Shown: positions 1-6,236 of the stretch, piece by piece
Layout of the letters: each line of letters begins with the position of its first letter
Numbering within the stretch: position 1 is the stretch's first letter
From: Planctomycetaceae bacterium
Lineage (GTDB): Bacteria > Planctomycetota > Planctomycetia > Pirellulales > Pirellulaceae
DNA length: 8,764 nt
Direction: 5' to 3'
NCBI GenBank assembly: GCA_002702965.1
Contig: PADE01000089.1
Span: 1-8,764, forward strand
Program-made: the position numbers and the translations under genes
The notes under the pieces: model-generated
Databases searched by the model: none
Seen by the model: the letters and a program-made list of their open reading frames with translations, nothing else
What the model was told of the DNA's origin: nothing

Positions 1-1116
1 GCCCTTGGCGACGGCGCGCACAGCGTCCCCACGACCGTACGGCCGCAACACGGGAACCGCGGCCACGCCATTGTCATAGAAAATCACGAGATGCGTGTCG
101 CCTGCTCCGGTCGAAATCGCTCGTCCATCGCGGTTCACCCTCACGACCGAGTCGTTGTTAGTGCGAAAGCGGGCCAGGCAGGTAACGTCTTCACGGTGAC
201 CGCTGTCCCACTCGGCAATCACCGTGACTTGTGAAGTCTCTCCAGATTCTCGGAACAAGATTTCTTTGGGTTCGTAGTGGAGCTGGACAAGAACCTGGTT
301 CGTACCCGCCGGCGCGGAGCCATCGCGAGTCGGCCAGGGAGCCCCCATGCGAACCCATTTCTCTAGATCGGTAATCTCCTGCGCCGCCAGTTTTCGCTTC
401 GGCGGCATTTGGAGTTCCGAACTGCTGTGTCGGACTGCTTGGATCAACAAACTCCGGTCCGGGTTTCCCGGAATAATCGCAGGTCCCGAATCGCCTCCAC
501 GGAGAAGCCGCTCTCGAGTTTTCAGCTGCAAATTACCCTTGCGATTATTGAAGCCGTGGCATTCGTAGCAGTTCTTTTCCAGCAGCGGCCGAATCGTCGC
601 TTGAAAGAATTCTATTCCCTCGGGGGAAAACTGCTTCTTGTTGACTTGGTCCGGCGTAAATCTGGTTTTGACTTCCGCTCCCTTCGCGCCGGACTCGATC
701 CAGCGCAACAAGAGATGGTGTTCCCACGAGCCCGGTTTGAAGCGCTGGCCGCCCTCGTGATCGATCTGACCAATCGCCTTCAGAATAATGAGGCTCCCGC
801 CGGAAGGGTCGACCGACAGCCGGTTCCCCTCTTCGGTGGTGGCCTCGGCCGTGAGCGCCGTACGATCGGCGGCAAAATCAAACCCGAACAACGACAATCG
901 AAAACCGGCTTGCCCCTGAAAAGAGCCGTGGCACTTCGCCGAATTGCAGCCGAGCCGTCCAAGCAACGGAACGACGTGCTTTTGGAAGTCGGGTACTGCG
1001 TCCGTATCGCGCTGCGCGAATCGAGAAGCTGCCGAAGAAACGGCCTCTTGTGCGACTCCTGACGGGGGCGATAGAAGGCACCAGACGATCGTGAGTATGG
1101 GGACCAAGGACTTCAT
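1..1116 (-). CDS. Planctomycete cytochrome c-type (PSCyt1-like) exported protein, partial (C-terminus off the left edge)
   Basis: Reads leftward from ATG at 1116 and stays open for 372 codons to the window edge. Residues 1-23 form a signal peptide (hydrophobic PILTIVWCLL core, likely cleavage after VAQ). Two haem-type motifs follow: CNSAKCH at 57-63 (CX4CH spacing) and CYECH at 183-187 (canonical CXXCH), the latter with a plausible distal methionine in LQMPPK at 235-240, as in the planctomycete cytochrome C domain (PSCyt1). Residues ~274-360 are beta-rich and resemble a bacterial Ig-like (BIG2-type) domain. In this family the missing part usually holds DUF1549 (PSCyt2) and DUF1553 (PSD1) domains; that is family knowledge, not seen here. 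AGGAG lies five bases before the start. It is the last visible gene of the sigma-led operon, 79 bases after the PQQ-propeller gene. Likely a periplasmic or surface electron carrier or redox scaffold; the substrate is unknown. Confidence 0.88.
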   Translation of the reverse strand, partial: MKSLVPILTIVWCLLSPPSGVAQEAVSSAASRFAQRDTDAVPDFQKHVVPLLGRLGCNSAKCHGSFQGQAGFRLSLFGFDFAADRTALTAEATTEEGNRLSVDPSGGSLIILKAIGQIDHEGGQRFKPGSWEHHLLLRWIESGAKGAEVKTRFTPDQVNKKQFSPEGIEFFQATIRPLLEKNCYECHGFNNRKGNLQLKTRERLLRGGDSGPAIIPGNPDRSLLIQAVRHSSSELQMPPKRKLAAQEITDLEKWVRMGAPWPTRDGSAPAGTNQVLVQLHYEPKEILFRESGETSQVTVIAEWDSGHREDVTCLARFRTNNDSVVRVNRDGRAISTGAGDTHLVIFYDNGVAAVPVLRPYGRGDAVRAVAKG

Positions 1117-1121
1117 TAACG

Positions 1122-1126
1122 CTCCT
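1122..1126 (-). promoter_or_regulatory. Shine-Dalgarno of the cytochrome gene
   Basis: AGGAG on the minus strand, five bases upstream of ATG at 1116. It fixes the start of the cytochrome gene and gives it its own ribosome site, independent of the gene before it. Confidence 0.7.
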
Positions 1127-1195
1127 GCTTCGTTGATTGCCGGCGGTACGTGGGCCTTCTCGGAGTAGCTCGCCCCAACCGCAAACCGCTCACGA

Positions 1196-3691
1196 CTACT
1201 TCTCAATCTTCGTTAGCACATCCGTGACGCCCAATTCGTCGTGCGTGCGATTTGCATGACGTGTACCAACACGAATGGTGTCCCCTACACCAAGGTCGTT
1301 GAACAAGTCCTGGTGCTGAGTGTAAAACCCGTTCAGACGAACCAGCTTCCCCTTAATGCTGTCGGCGTCGGTGGCCTTGCTGTCGCCTGAGAGCTTGACG
1401 ACCTTGTCAACTCGCAGTAGGAGTTCGTAGCCCTGATCGAGTTCGACAATTTCTCCCGATAGAACTCCGCTGAACCCGCGAAACTTCTCGGGCGGAACAC
1501 CAAATGCCGCAGGATCAAACGGGGCGGTGCGTTCGAGTACGTGGAATTTGGGTCCGAACGCAAGCGAGTTGGAGTTCGCCGCGTAGCTTCCGGAACGGAA
1601 CTTCAGAGTCTCACCTCGTTTGATCAGTAGTAGGCTGTCGAGGAATTGGCCTGACACACCGGTAACCTGTACCGTCTTGCCGACAATTTCGTCCTTGACC
1701 CAGCGATTTTCGTACATCGACGTAACATGGTCGACCTCCAATGTGAACACACCAAGCTCCACGTCCTTCGCTTTCAGCCGGCCGATCACAATTGCGTAGA
1801 ACCCGGCGCGACCATCGGCGGTCTTTCGGCCTTTCCCAGTCCGCTTTTTCTTGCCCTGCACTGTGCCTTTCGTTTTTGCGCCAACCTTCCCTTTTTTCTG
1901 CCGCGCGGCGACACGGGCATACTTGGCCTTCGCCTCCTCGACCGTCATCTTTCCATCATCGACTGCCTGCTTGAGTTCCGCGGCGAGAGTTTCCAGATCA
2001 ATGGCTTCCGTGGCCTGGAAGTTCTCGCCCGACTTGTTTCCTCCCGCTAACTCAAAGAGTTGGATCGCTTCTTGTTTGGTCAGCTTGCCGGAAGACACCA
2101 GTTCCTTGAGCCGCGCGCCGAGCGCTGCCAAGTGGGAGTCGTCTTTGCTCTGATCCGCTACGGGTTTGCGATTCTCTACTTGGTTTGCCGCAGCCGCATC
2201 GTATTTGGCCTTGGCGTCTTTCTCGGTGATTTTTCCAGCGGCCACGGCCTTCTTCAAACGCGTCGCTAAGGCGGTCAGGTCGGTCTGTCCCTTGGGCTTT
2301 TGGACCGCTTTGACTTGCTTCTGCTGCTTGCGGCTCGTCGCGGCGACCTGCTCAGCCGTTCTCTGGTACCCCTCCGCAATGCAGTAAAGGTGCGTTGTGC
2401 TGCGCAGAATCATCGAATCGCCAGCGACAGCCGGAGACGCGATGAAGCTTGCATCCAGTTTGTTCCTGGCGAGAAAGTCGGGCTCGCCCCGGGACGCAAC
2501 GAGGACGTCGACAGCACCCTGCTTACTGGAAAAGTAGAGTTTTCCGTTGGCGTACAGAGGTGATGCCCAGTGGTCACCTCCCAAGCGTTTCTTCCAGACT
2601 TCCTGGCCTGTCCGGGCATCCAGGCAACGGGCGATGCCGCCTCGGTCGGTGACCGTGAACATCAAGTCATCAACGATCACCGGTGATGGAATGTGCGGCG
2701 TGCCCCGGGTAGTCGACCACGCGACGTGGGTGTCGGTCACATCACCCGTACCATCGACCCTGACCGCCAGCAAATAACCCGTCAGGCCACTGGTGAAAAC
2801 GTAGACCATGCCGTGAGCGAATAGCGGTCGGGCGGCCACATTGAATCCGCCGGGATGCAGTACCCGCCAAATCTCTTCACCTTTTTCCGGATCGTACGCG
2901 ATCGTGGCCTCCGCAGCCGGAGCAATCAACTGTCTCTGTCCGCTGACTTCGATCAGTGTTGCGGTCGCAAATGCCTTCTTATTGTCGTCCGGCTTGCCGC
3001 CGGATTGCTTCGGTTCAAATCCGCGGGCACGCAGTGTCGCCTCCCAGTCCGTTTCGACCTTGCGGTGCTTCTTCCAGCGCGTCTCGCCAGTTTCCTTGTC
3101 CAACGCAACGAAGAACTGCTGGTCGGTTCCGTCGTACGCAACGTAGAGACATTTGTCGTCAACAATCGGCGATGACCCTTGCCGTACCGGTTGATAGACC
3201 CGCAGATCGCGCCTCTCCCAAATCTTGTCGCCCGTTGTTCTATCCAGACACGCGATGCCCTGAGACCCAAAGTGAACGAACACACGTTTTTCTTCCACGA
3301 CCGACGTCGGCGTTGCCGGACTGTTCAAATGCGGCGAGTCATGCTTGTAGGCTTCCACGACCTGCCGCTCGATCATGTCAAAGACCTTGATGTCTTTCAC
3401 GACCCTGCCGCTGTCCAGGTCGACACAGATCGCGCGCAGCTCTTTCCGTTCGTCGCTTCCAATAGTCAGCCAAATTTCATTGCCCCAAACCACTGGCGAT
3501 GACCAGCCTTCACCCGCGATCGGGATCTTCCACCGCACGTTCTTCGCTTCAGTAAACTCGACCGGCAGGTTCTTTGTCGCTGCCTTGCCGTCACCATTGG
3601 GCCCCCGATACTGATTCCAATAGGACTCCGCACCGGTTGCGTTTGACTGGAACACAGCAAGCAGCATCAAAACCAAACCAACGCATTTCAT
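1196..3691 (-). CDS. Secreted PQQ-type beta-propeller protein with three helical-hairpin modules and a duplicated C-terminal beta domain
   Basis: 831 residues from ATG at 3691. An in-frame ATG at 3733 would add 14 residues, but GGAG sits eight bases before 3691 and a signal peptide begins exactly there (MKCVGLVLMLLAVF, cleavage likely after ATGA at residue 21), so I prefer 3691. Residues ~22-441 are an outer-membrane-lipoprotein BamB/PQQ-like propeller: repeated blades with SSPVV, SPATPTSVV, GSSPIVDD, IPSPVIVDD, ASPLYANGKLYFSS and the linking pattern D-x-x-T/S-G-x-x-x-W. Three ~32-residue hairpin modules follow (~471-502, 520-551, 565-596), then a Lys/Arg-rich linker (~599-626) and two similar beta domains (~631-704 and 741-812). 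The plain propeller family in planctomycetes is usually ~400-450 residues, so about half of this protein is extra. No quinoprotein dehydrogenase active site is evident; a scaffold or binding role is as likely as catalysis. Third gene of the sigma-led operon. Confidence 0.9.
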   Translation of the reverse strand: MKCVGLVLMLLAVFQSNATGAESYWNQYRGPNGDGKAATKNLPVEFTEAKNVRWKIPIAGEGWSSPVVWGNEIWLTIGSDERKELRAICVDLDSGRVVKDIKVFDMIERQVVEAYKHDSPHLNSPATPTSVVEEKRVFVHFGSQGIACLDRTTGDKIWERRDLRVYQPVRQGSSPIVDDKCLYVAYDGTDQQFFVALDKETGETRWKKHRKVETDWEATLRARGFEPKQSGGKPDDNKKAFATATLIEVSGQRQLIAPAAEATIAYDPEKGEEIWRVLHPGGFNVAARPLFAHGMVYVFTSGLTGYLLAVRVDGTGDVTDTHVAWSTTRGTPHIPSPVIVDDLMFTVTDRGGIARCLDARTGQEVWKKRLGGDHWASPLYANGKLYFSSKQGAVDVLVASRGEPDFLARNKLDASFIASPAVAGDSMILRSTTHLYCIAEGYQRTAEQVAATSRKQQKQVKAVQKPKGQTDLTALATRLKKAVAAGKITEKDAKAKYDAAAANQVENRKPVADQSKDDSHLAALGARLKELVSSGKLTKQEAIQLFELAGGNKSGENFQATEAIDLETLAAELKQAVDDGKMTVEEAKAKYARVAARQKKGKVGAKTKGTVQGKKKRTGKGRKTADGRAGFYAIVIGRLKAKDVELGVFTLEVDHVTSMYENRWVKDEIVGKTVQVTGVSGQFLDSLLLIKRGETLKFRSGSYAANSNSLAFGPKFHVLERTAPFDPAAFGVPPEKFRGFSGVLSGEIVELDQGYELLLRVDKVVKLSGDSKATDADSIKGKLVRLNGFYTQHQDLFNDLGVGDTIRVGTRHANRTHDELGVTDVLTKIEK
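1256..1471 (-). repeat. C-terminal beta domain, copy 2
   Basis: Residues ~741-812 of the PQQ-propeller protein. It shares with copy 1 the order: leading Gly, a strand ending in L-x-V-D-x-V, an I-x-G-K-x-V strand, a Gly, a Q-x-x-D segment, and a closing G-[ED]-T-[LI] strand. The alternation suggests a small OB-like barrel, but the fold is inferred by eye. Confidence 0.45.
1580..1801 (-). repeat. C-terminal beta domain, copy 1
   Basis: Residues ~631-704 of the PQQ-propeller protein. Key matches to copy 2: TLEVDHV against LLRVDKV, IVGKTVQVTG against IKGKLVRLNG, and RGETLKFRSGS against VGDTIRVGTRH. The likeness is at protein level; no long DNA identity was noticed, so the duplication is old. Confidence 0.45.
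1904..2281 (-). repeat. Three helical-hairpin modules in the PQQ-propeller protein
   Basis: Three copies at 2186-2281, 2039-2134 and 1904-1999, spaced 49 and 45 residues apart. The shared core is LKxAVxxGKxTxEEA: LKKAVAAGKITEKDA, LKELVSSGKLTKQEA and LKQAVDDGKMTVEEA, preceded by L-x-x-L and usually followed by an aromatic and small residues (KYDAAAA, LFELAGG, KYARVAA). The pattern reads as two short amphipathic helices joined at a G-[KE]-[ILM]-T turn, resembling the SHOCT short helical domain. The linkers between copies are polar. A fourth copy lies in the FecR gene. Confidence 0.8.
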
Positions 3692-3699
3692 CGCATGGT

Positions 3700-3703
3700 C
3701 TCC
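3700..3703 (-). promoter_or_regulatory. Shine-Dalgarno deciding the PQQ-propeller start
   Basis: GGAG on the minus strand, eight bases before ATG at 3691. It supports the shorter start with the signal peptide at its N-terminus over the in-frame ATG at 3733, which would put a polar 14-residue stretch ahead of the signal peptide. Confidence 0.65.
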
Positions 3704-3716
3704 AAATCTAGGCGTG

Positions 3717-3734
3717 GGTGTCGGTCTCGACACC
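3717..3734 (-). other. Intergenic hairpin just upstream of the PQQ-propeller ribosome site
   Basis: Perfect 7-bp stem with a 4-base loop (minus strand GGTGTCG, AGAC, CGACACC), 13 bases upstream of the GGAG ribosome site. No T-run follows, so it is not a standard intrinsic terminator. It could be a processing or mRNA-stability element between the regulator and structural genes. Confidence 0.45.
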
Positions 3735-3764
3735 GCAATTGCTTCCGATAAACCTCAACCTAAT

Positions 3765-3780
3765 CGCGACGTCGGTCGCG
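3765..3780 (-). other. Second hairpin in the FecR to PQQ-propeller gap
   Basis: 6-bp stem CGCGAC/GTCGCG with a 4-base loop, 33 bases after the FecR stop codon. No T-run follows. With the hairpin at 3717-3734 it makes the 122-base gap unusually structured. Confidence 0.35.
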
Positions 3781-3813
3781 CCACCGCACTTGGTCGCAAA
3801 CATCGGTCCAATC

Positions 3814-5175
3814 TCACTCGACAAGTTCAACGCCGGTAATCTCCAGCTTGGCCTGATCGCTCTTTGCCAGACACCACCACTGGGTCAGTTCCTTTCGGGT
3901 AGGTGTGCGCACCGCCCCTCTCCGATCGGGGCGGAATTCGCTCAGCGGCACTTCGATGTCAAATGCGCCACCATCGCCGCGCAAAGCCTCGGCAGTTATC
4001 GACACGGTGTATTTGCCGGCGAAACCGCCACCGCGAACGTGTGTCGTAATCCCAATCACAACGTCGCTTGGCGCGTGAAGCCTCCCCTGGATACGAAACG
4101 TCGAAATAGACGCCAAAACGACAGGCGTCGCGGTGTTTTCCGACACCGAGAGGACCACCAGCGCCCCAACGACAGACGGTGTTGCCCAAATGCTTCCTCG
4201 CTCCTCGTCAAGCGTGGCAGCATCCTTGTAAGCAGTCACCGCATCCTCTCGGGTCATCTCACCCGCAGCTACCGCCTGCTTGAGCTGTCGACCCAGATTC
4301 CAAAGATCGGGGGCCCATTTTCCATAGACAACGTCCGACTTGAGATCACTTTGCCATGTGAACACGCCCTCTCCTCGGGGGCTCAGTGTCAATCCACCCT
4401 GGTCCCCAATCGAAGCAACGGCTTGATAGTCCGCTGGAACATGAAGCTCCTTGCCATCGGTGACGCGTTTCAGACGAACACGTCCTTCGTTGACGGTGAG
4501 CTTCGTTTTGTCGGCCTGCGCATCCACGTTGAACTGCGTTCCCAACACTTCCAGATCCGCCACCTGCGTATGCACCAGCATCGGATGGCCCGGCGGCTGC
4601 GGCCGAACACTGGCAGAGAGACTGCCATACCGAAGATACAGTTCTTTCTGCTGCCGCTCCGAAATCGTTACGGTGGACCGCCCGGACAACGCCATCGACG
4701 AGCCGTCGAGAAATTCCATCTCGACCCACGAGTCCGCGGACAGCAACTCAAGAGTCCCGCCCGACAGACGTCCCCCCGCGACCAGCTCATGGATCACCTG
4801 GCCACCGTCACCGGTCCACTTTGCTGCACCGTTCAACCCCGCAATCGTGACGATCTCGGATTCGCTACGCGGGCGTAATGACCACACACTGACAATCACG
4901 GCCACGATGGTGGCCGCTGCGGCGCCGCACACGGCTCCCCAACGAAGCAGTAACCGGCGCCGAGTCGTGCGTTCCGGCAGCGCCGTCCGTTCCAACTGCC
5001 TCTCGATCCGCGTTAGGTCAGCCACCACAACCGTCTGTTCCGCCAACTCGCGGAGAAAAACACGTGCTGCGGAGTTGTCTCGTAGCTGATCAACCACCCG
5101 AGCTTCTTCGTCGGCGTCCAGCGCGCCGTCCAAATAACGGACGAGTAGTTCCTGATGTGAGGTGACTTCATTCAT
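3814..5175 (-). CDS. FecR-domain membrane protein, putative anti-sigma factor/signal transducer
   Basis: 453 residues. The N-terminal ~46 residues (LLVRYLDGALDADEEARVVDQL) match the short helical anti-sigma segment typical of these proteins but lack the HxxxCxxC zinc motif. One transmembrane helix lies at ~80-100 after an RRR cluster, giving an N-in, C-out topology. Residues ~108-235 are the FecR domain, with the hallmark VLGTQFNV at 210-217 and VNEGRVRL at 228-235. A helical-hairpin module (~290-321) like those of the downstream PQQ-propeller protein follows, then a beta-rich C-terminal domain (~327-453) ending KLEITGVELVE, possibly a carbohydrate-binding-like sandwich. The start at 5175 is forced: the frame is closed upstream by TGA at 5187-5185. 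It has no Shine-Dalgarno of its own and follows a 13-bp minisatellite. Immediately downstream of the sigma gene, it is the natural partner of that factor; whether it inhibits or activates it is not shown. Confidence 0.9.
   Translation of the reverse strand: MNEVTSHQELLVRYLDGALDADEEARVVDQLRDNSAARVFLRELAEQTVVVADLTRIERQLERTALPERTTRRRLLLRWGAVCGAAAATIVAVIVSVWSLRPRSESEIVTIAGLNGAAKWTGDGGQVIHELVAGGRLSGGTLELLSADSWVEMEFLDGSSMALSGRSTVTISERQQKELYLRYGSLSASVRPQPPGHPMLVHTQVADLEVLGTQFNVDAQADKTKLTVNEGRVRLKRVTDGKELHVPADYQAVASIGDQGGLTLSPRGEGVFTWQSDLKSDVVYGKWAPDLWNLGRQLKQAVAAGEMTREDAVTAYKDAATLDEERGSIWATPSVVGALVVLSVSENTATPVVLASISTFRIQGRLHAPSDVVIGITTHVRGGGFAGKYTVSITAEALRGDGGAFDIEVPLSEFRPDRRGAVRTPTRKELTQWWCLAKSDQAKLEITGVELVE
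4213..4308 (-). repeat. Helical-hairpin module within the FecR protein
   Basis: Residues ~290-321, core LKQAVAAGEMTREDA followed by TAYKDAA. It is closest to the third copy in the PQQ-propeller protein (LKQAVDDGKMTVEEA). The DNA also keeps a short shared stretch, GCCTGCTTGAG on the plus strand, in both. It lies on the outer side of the membrane, where the exported propeller protein also resides. Confidence 0.75.
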
Positions 5176-5221
5176 TGCGATGATTCATTGCGATGATTCA
5201 TTTCGATGATTCATTTCGATG
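5170..5221 (-). repeat. 13-bp minisatellite, four units, spanning the FecR start codon
   Basis: Four perfect-length units. On the plus strand two are ATTCATTGCGATG (5170-5182, 5183-5195) and two are ATTCATTTCGATG (5196-5208, 5209-5221). On the minus strand each contains ATGAAT, so start codons occur at 5214, 5201, 5188 and 5175; only 5175 opens the FecR frame. The ATGs at 5214 and 5201 each encode the 9-residue MNHRNESSQ and end in TGA overlapping a later ATG (ATGA at 5188 and at 5175). The repeat fills all but 9 bases of what separates the sigma stop from the FecR gene. Confidence 0.9.
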
Positions 5222-5230
5222 CTGTTCCAG

Positions 5231-5755
5231 TTAGATCGCCTGGGCGCCTTCCATCCGCCCTTCAACACAATCTCTCAGTCCTTGGTGCAACCGAGACAAC
5301 CGCTTGTAAATCGCATTCAGCGCCACTCCCAACTGTTGGGCCACCTCGCCGCAACTGCGGCCGTGAAAATAACGCAGCTGCAACAGAGTTCGAGATCGCT
5401 CCGGCATCGCCTCCAGACAATCTCGCAAAGCCTCCATACGCGTACCAGCGCCGGCCGCCGACTCAGCGAGCCAATCCTGCTCTAACAAGTCCATGATCTC
5501 CGGCGCCAAACCGCTCCGCTCTTTGCGCCGCCGCCGCAACCAATCGATGCCCTCGCGACGGGCGCTGATAAAAGCCCAGGACAGTACGGCTCCTTCCGCC
5601 GCGAACCGCGTCTCTTTTGTCATCGCCTTGAGCACCACGTTCTGGTAGATATCCTCGGCCGCTTGAGTATCCCGTACCACGAGCCAGATTGCCGCCGCAA
5701 TTCGGTCACGCGACTGCATCAGGGTTTTCAAGATCTCGTTTTCGGATAGCGTCAT
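5231..5755 (-). CDS. ECF-family RNA polymerase sigma factor
   Basis: 174 residues, the usual size for an ECF sigma factor with only regions 2 and 4. Region 2 spans ~13-78: the acidic AEDIYQNV (33-40) replaces the common AEDxxQ core-binding motif, and LSWAFISARREGIDWLRRRRKE (59-79) is the -10 recognition/melting segment. Region 4 spans ~107-162 with PERSRTLLQLRYFHG leading into the helix-turn-helix around SCGEVAQQLGVALNAIYKRLSRL (134-156), expected to read a -35 element. The frame is open upstream to an ATG at 6166, but that 137-residue extension resembles nothing and lacks sigma features, so I use ATG at 5755. The ribosome site there is weak (CTAAG directly before ATG). First gene of the leftward operon and partner of the FecR gene 55 bases on. 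The type seems to be a planctomycete/verrucomicrobial ECF subgroup. Confidence 0.92.
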   Translation of the reverse strand: MTLSENEILKTLMQSRDRIAAAIWLVVRDTQAAEDIYQNVVLKAMTKETRFAAEGAVLSWAFISARREGIDWLRRRRKERSGLAPEIMDLLEQDWLAESAAGAGTRMEALRDCLEAMPERSRTLLQLRYFHGRSCGEVAQQLGVALNAIYKRLSRLHQGLRDCVEGRMEGAQAI

Positions 5756-5889
5756 CTTAGAGACTAGAACGTACAGCGACTCGAAAACCTGACAAACACT
5801 CTGGAATCGGTGGCGAAGTGGAACGTATTTCCCGTCGATGCAGCGGCGACCAGACAGCCGGGATCGCCGCAGAATGTCGAAACGCTCCT

Positions 5890-5929
5890 CCGCCTCAGGC
5901 GGTCGGACGGAGTTGAAAGACCGCTGAGG
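5890..5929 (-). other. Leader hairpin upstream of the sigma gene, with an overlapping alternative fold
   Basis: Arms CCTCAG(G)CGGTC (5893-5904) and GACCGCTGAGG (5919-5929) form an 11-bp stem with one bulged G and a 14-base loop. The left arm overlaps a local dyad CCGCCT-C-AGGCGG (5890-5902), so the two folds exclude each other. On the minus strand the structure begins about seven bases past the TATAAT, so it would sit at the very 5' end of a transcript toward the sigma gene. Confidence 0.55.
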
Positions 5930-5935
5930 AACTCC

Positions 5936-5941
5936 ATTATA
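5936..5941 (-). promoter_or_regulatory. Candidate -10 box (TATAAT) for the sigma operon
   Basis: A perfect TATAAT on the minus strand, 180 bases before the sigma start. At 17-base spacing the -35 position is TCAAGA, a poor match to TTGACA, and there is no extended TG motif. Transcription from it would start near 5929 and give a leader of about 170 bases. Confidence 0.35.
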
Positions 5942-6125
5942 GTGGACCCGGGAGCGTCTCTTGAGTCCGCCCTGCCGGGTGAAAATGACCGCCGCGGCCG
6001 CTGCGGGGCACCCACCGTCACCTCGTCCGTAGTCCGGACAGCCGCGTATCGAACACTTCCGCGATTCGGTTGGGCTAGCATCGAGAAACAGTCGATATTC
6101 CAGTGGCGGGCCGGCCATCGATTGT

Positions 6126-6154
6126 TTGCCAACTGAACGCGACTCGGCTATCTT
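6126..6154 (+). promoter_or_regulatory. Candidate sigma70-like promoter for the DUF1501 gene
   Basis: TTGCCA (6126-6131; five of six consensus bases), a 17-base spacer, then TATCTT (6149-6154; four of six). The predicted start near 6161 leaves a leader of about 75 bases. This is matched by eye only; a promoter read by the neighbouring ECF factor is not excluded. Confidence 0.35.
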
Positions 6155-6224
6155 GGCAGCAGACATTGCGGCGTTCGACCGATCGCGGTACCGTCGCTTG
6201 CGGCCGATTCCATTTGTTGCCTAC

Positions 6225-6229
6225 AGGGG
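6225..6229 (+). promoter_or_regulatory. Shine-Dalgarno deciding the DUF1501 start
   Basis: AGGGG seven bases before ATG at 6237. It favours this start over the in-frame ATG at 6126, which would add 37 residues ahead of the twin-arginine signal. Confidence 0.55.
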
Positions 6230-6236
6230 TTTCTCG

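Larger units (their letters stand above)
5756..6236. other. 481-base divergent regulatory region between sigma and DUF1501 genes
   Basis: No convincing gene. Open frames on both strands here look like GC-rich shadows. It holds a TATAAT facing the sigma gene (5936-5941), a strong hairpin just after it (5893-5929), a sigma70-like pair facing DUF1501 (6126-6154) and the DUF1501 ribosome site (6225-6229). In 5942-6125 I see no clear element. Confidence 0.6.

Noticed and set aside
409..1062. Plus-strand open frame of 217 codons
   Set aside because: Antisense to the cytochrome gene, whose haem motifs, signal peptide and ribosome site make the minus strand clearly the coding one.
3692..3733. 14-residue N-terminal extension of the PQQ-propeller protein
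   Set aside because: The signal peptide and a GGAG ribosome site both point to ATG at 3691.
3718..4878. Plus-strand open frame of 386 codons
   Set aside because: Antisense to the FecR gene; the protein has no recognisable motif and its length follows from the GC-rich codon pattern of the real gene opposite.
5170..5221. Possible CRISPR-like array
   Set aside because: The units are contiguous 13-mers with no spacers, so it is a tandem minisatellite.
5767..5795. TTGTCA with a 16-base spacer and TACGTT facing the sigma gene
   Set aside because: The -10 matches only three of six bases and transcription would start almost at the ATG, leaving no ribosome site.
5756..6166. 137-residue N-terminal extension of the sigma factor
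   Set aside because: It resembles no domain, runs through the promoter and hairpin region, and standard ECF factors begin where ATG at 5755 starts.
6186..6193. CGGTACCG palindrome in the DUF1501 leader
   Set aside because: Eight-base palindromes arise often by chance in GC-rich DNA and nothing around it supports an operator.
6126..6236. 37-residue N-terminal extension of DUF1501
   Set aside because: It would bury the twin-arginine signal; the family starts at the equivalent of 6237, which has AGGGG upstream.
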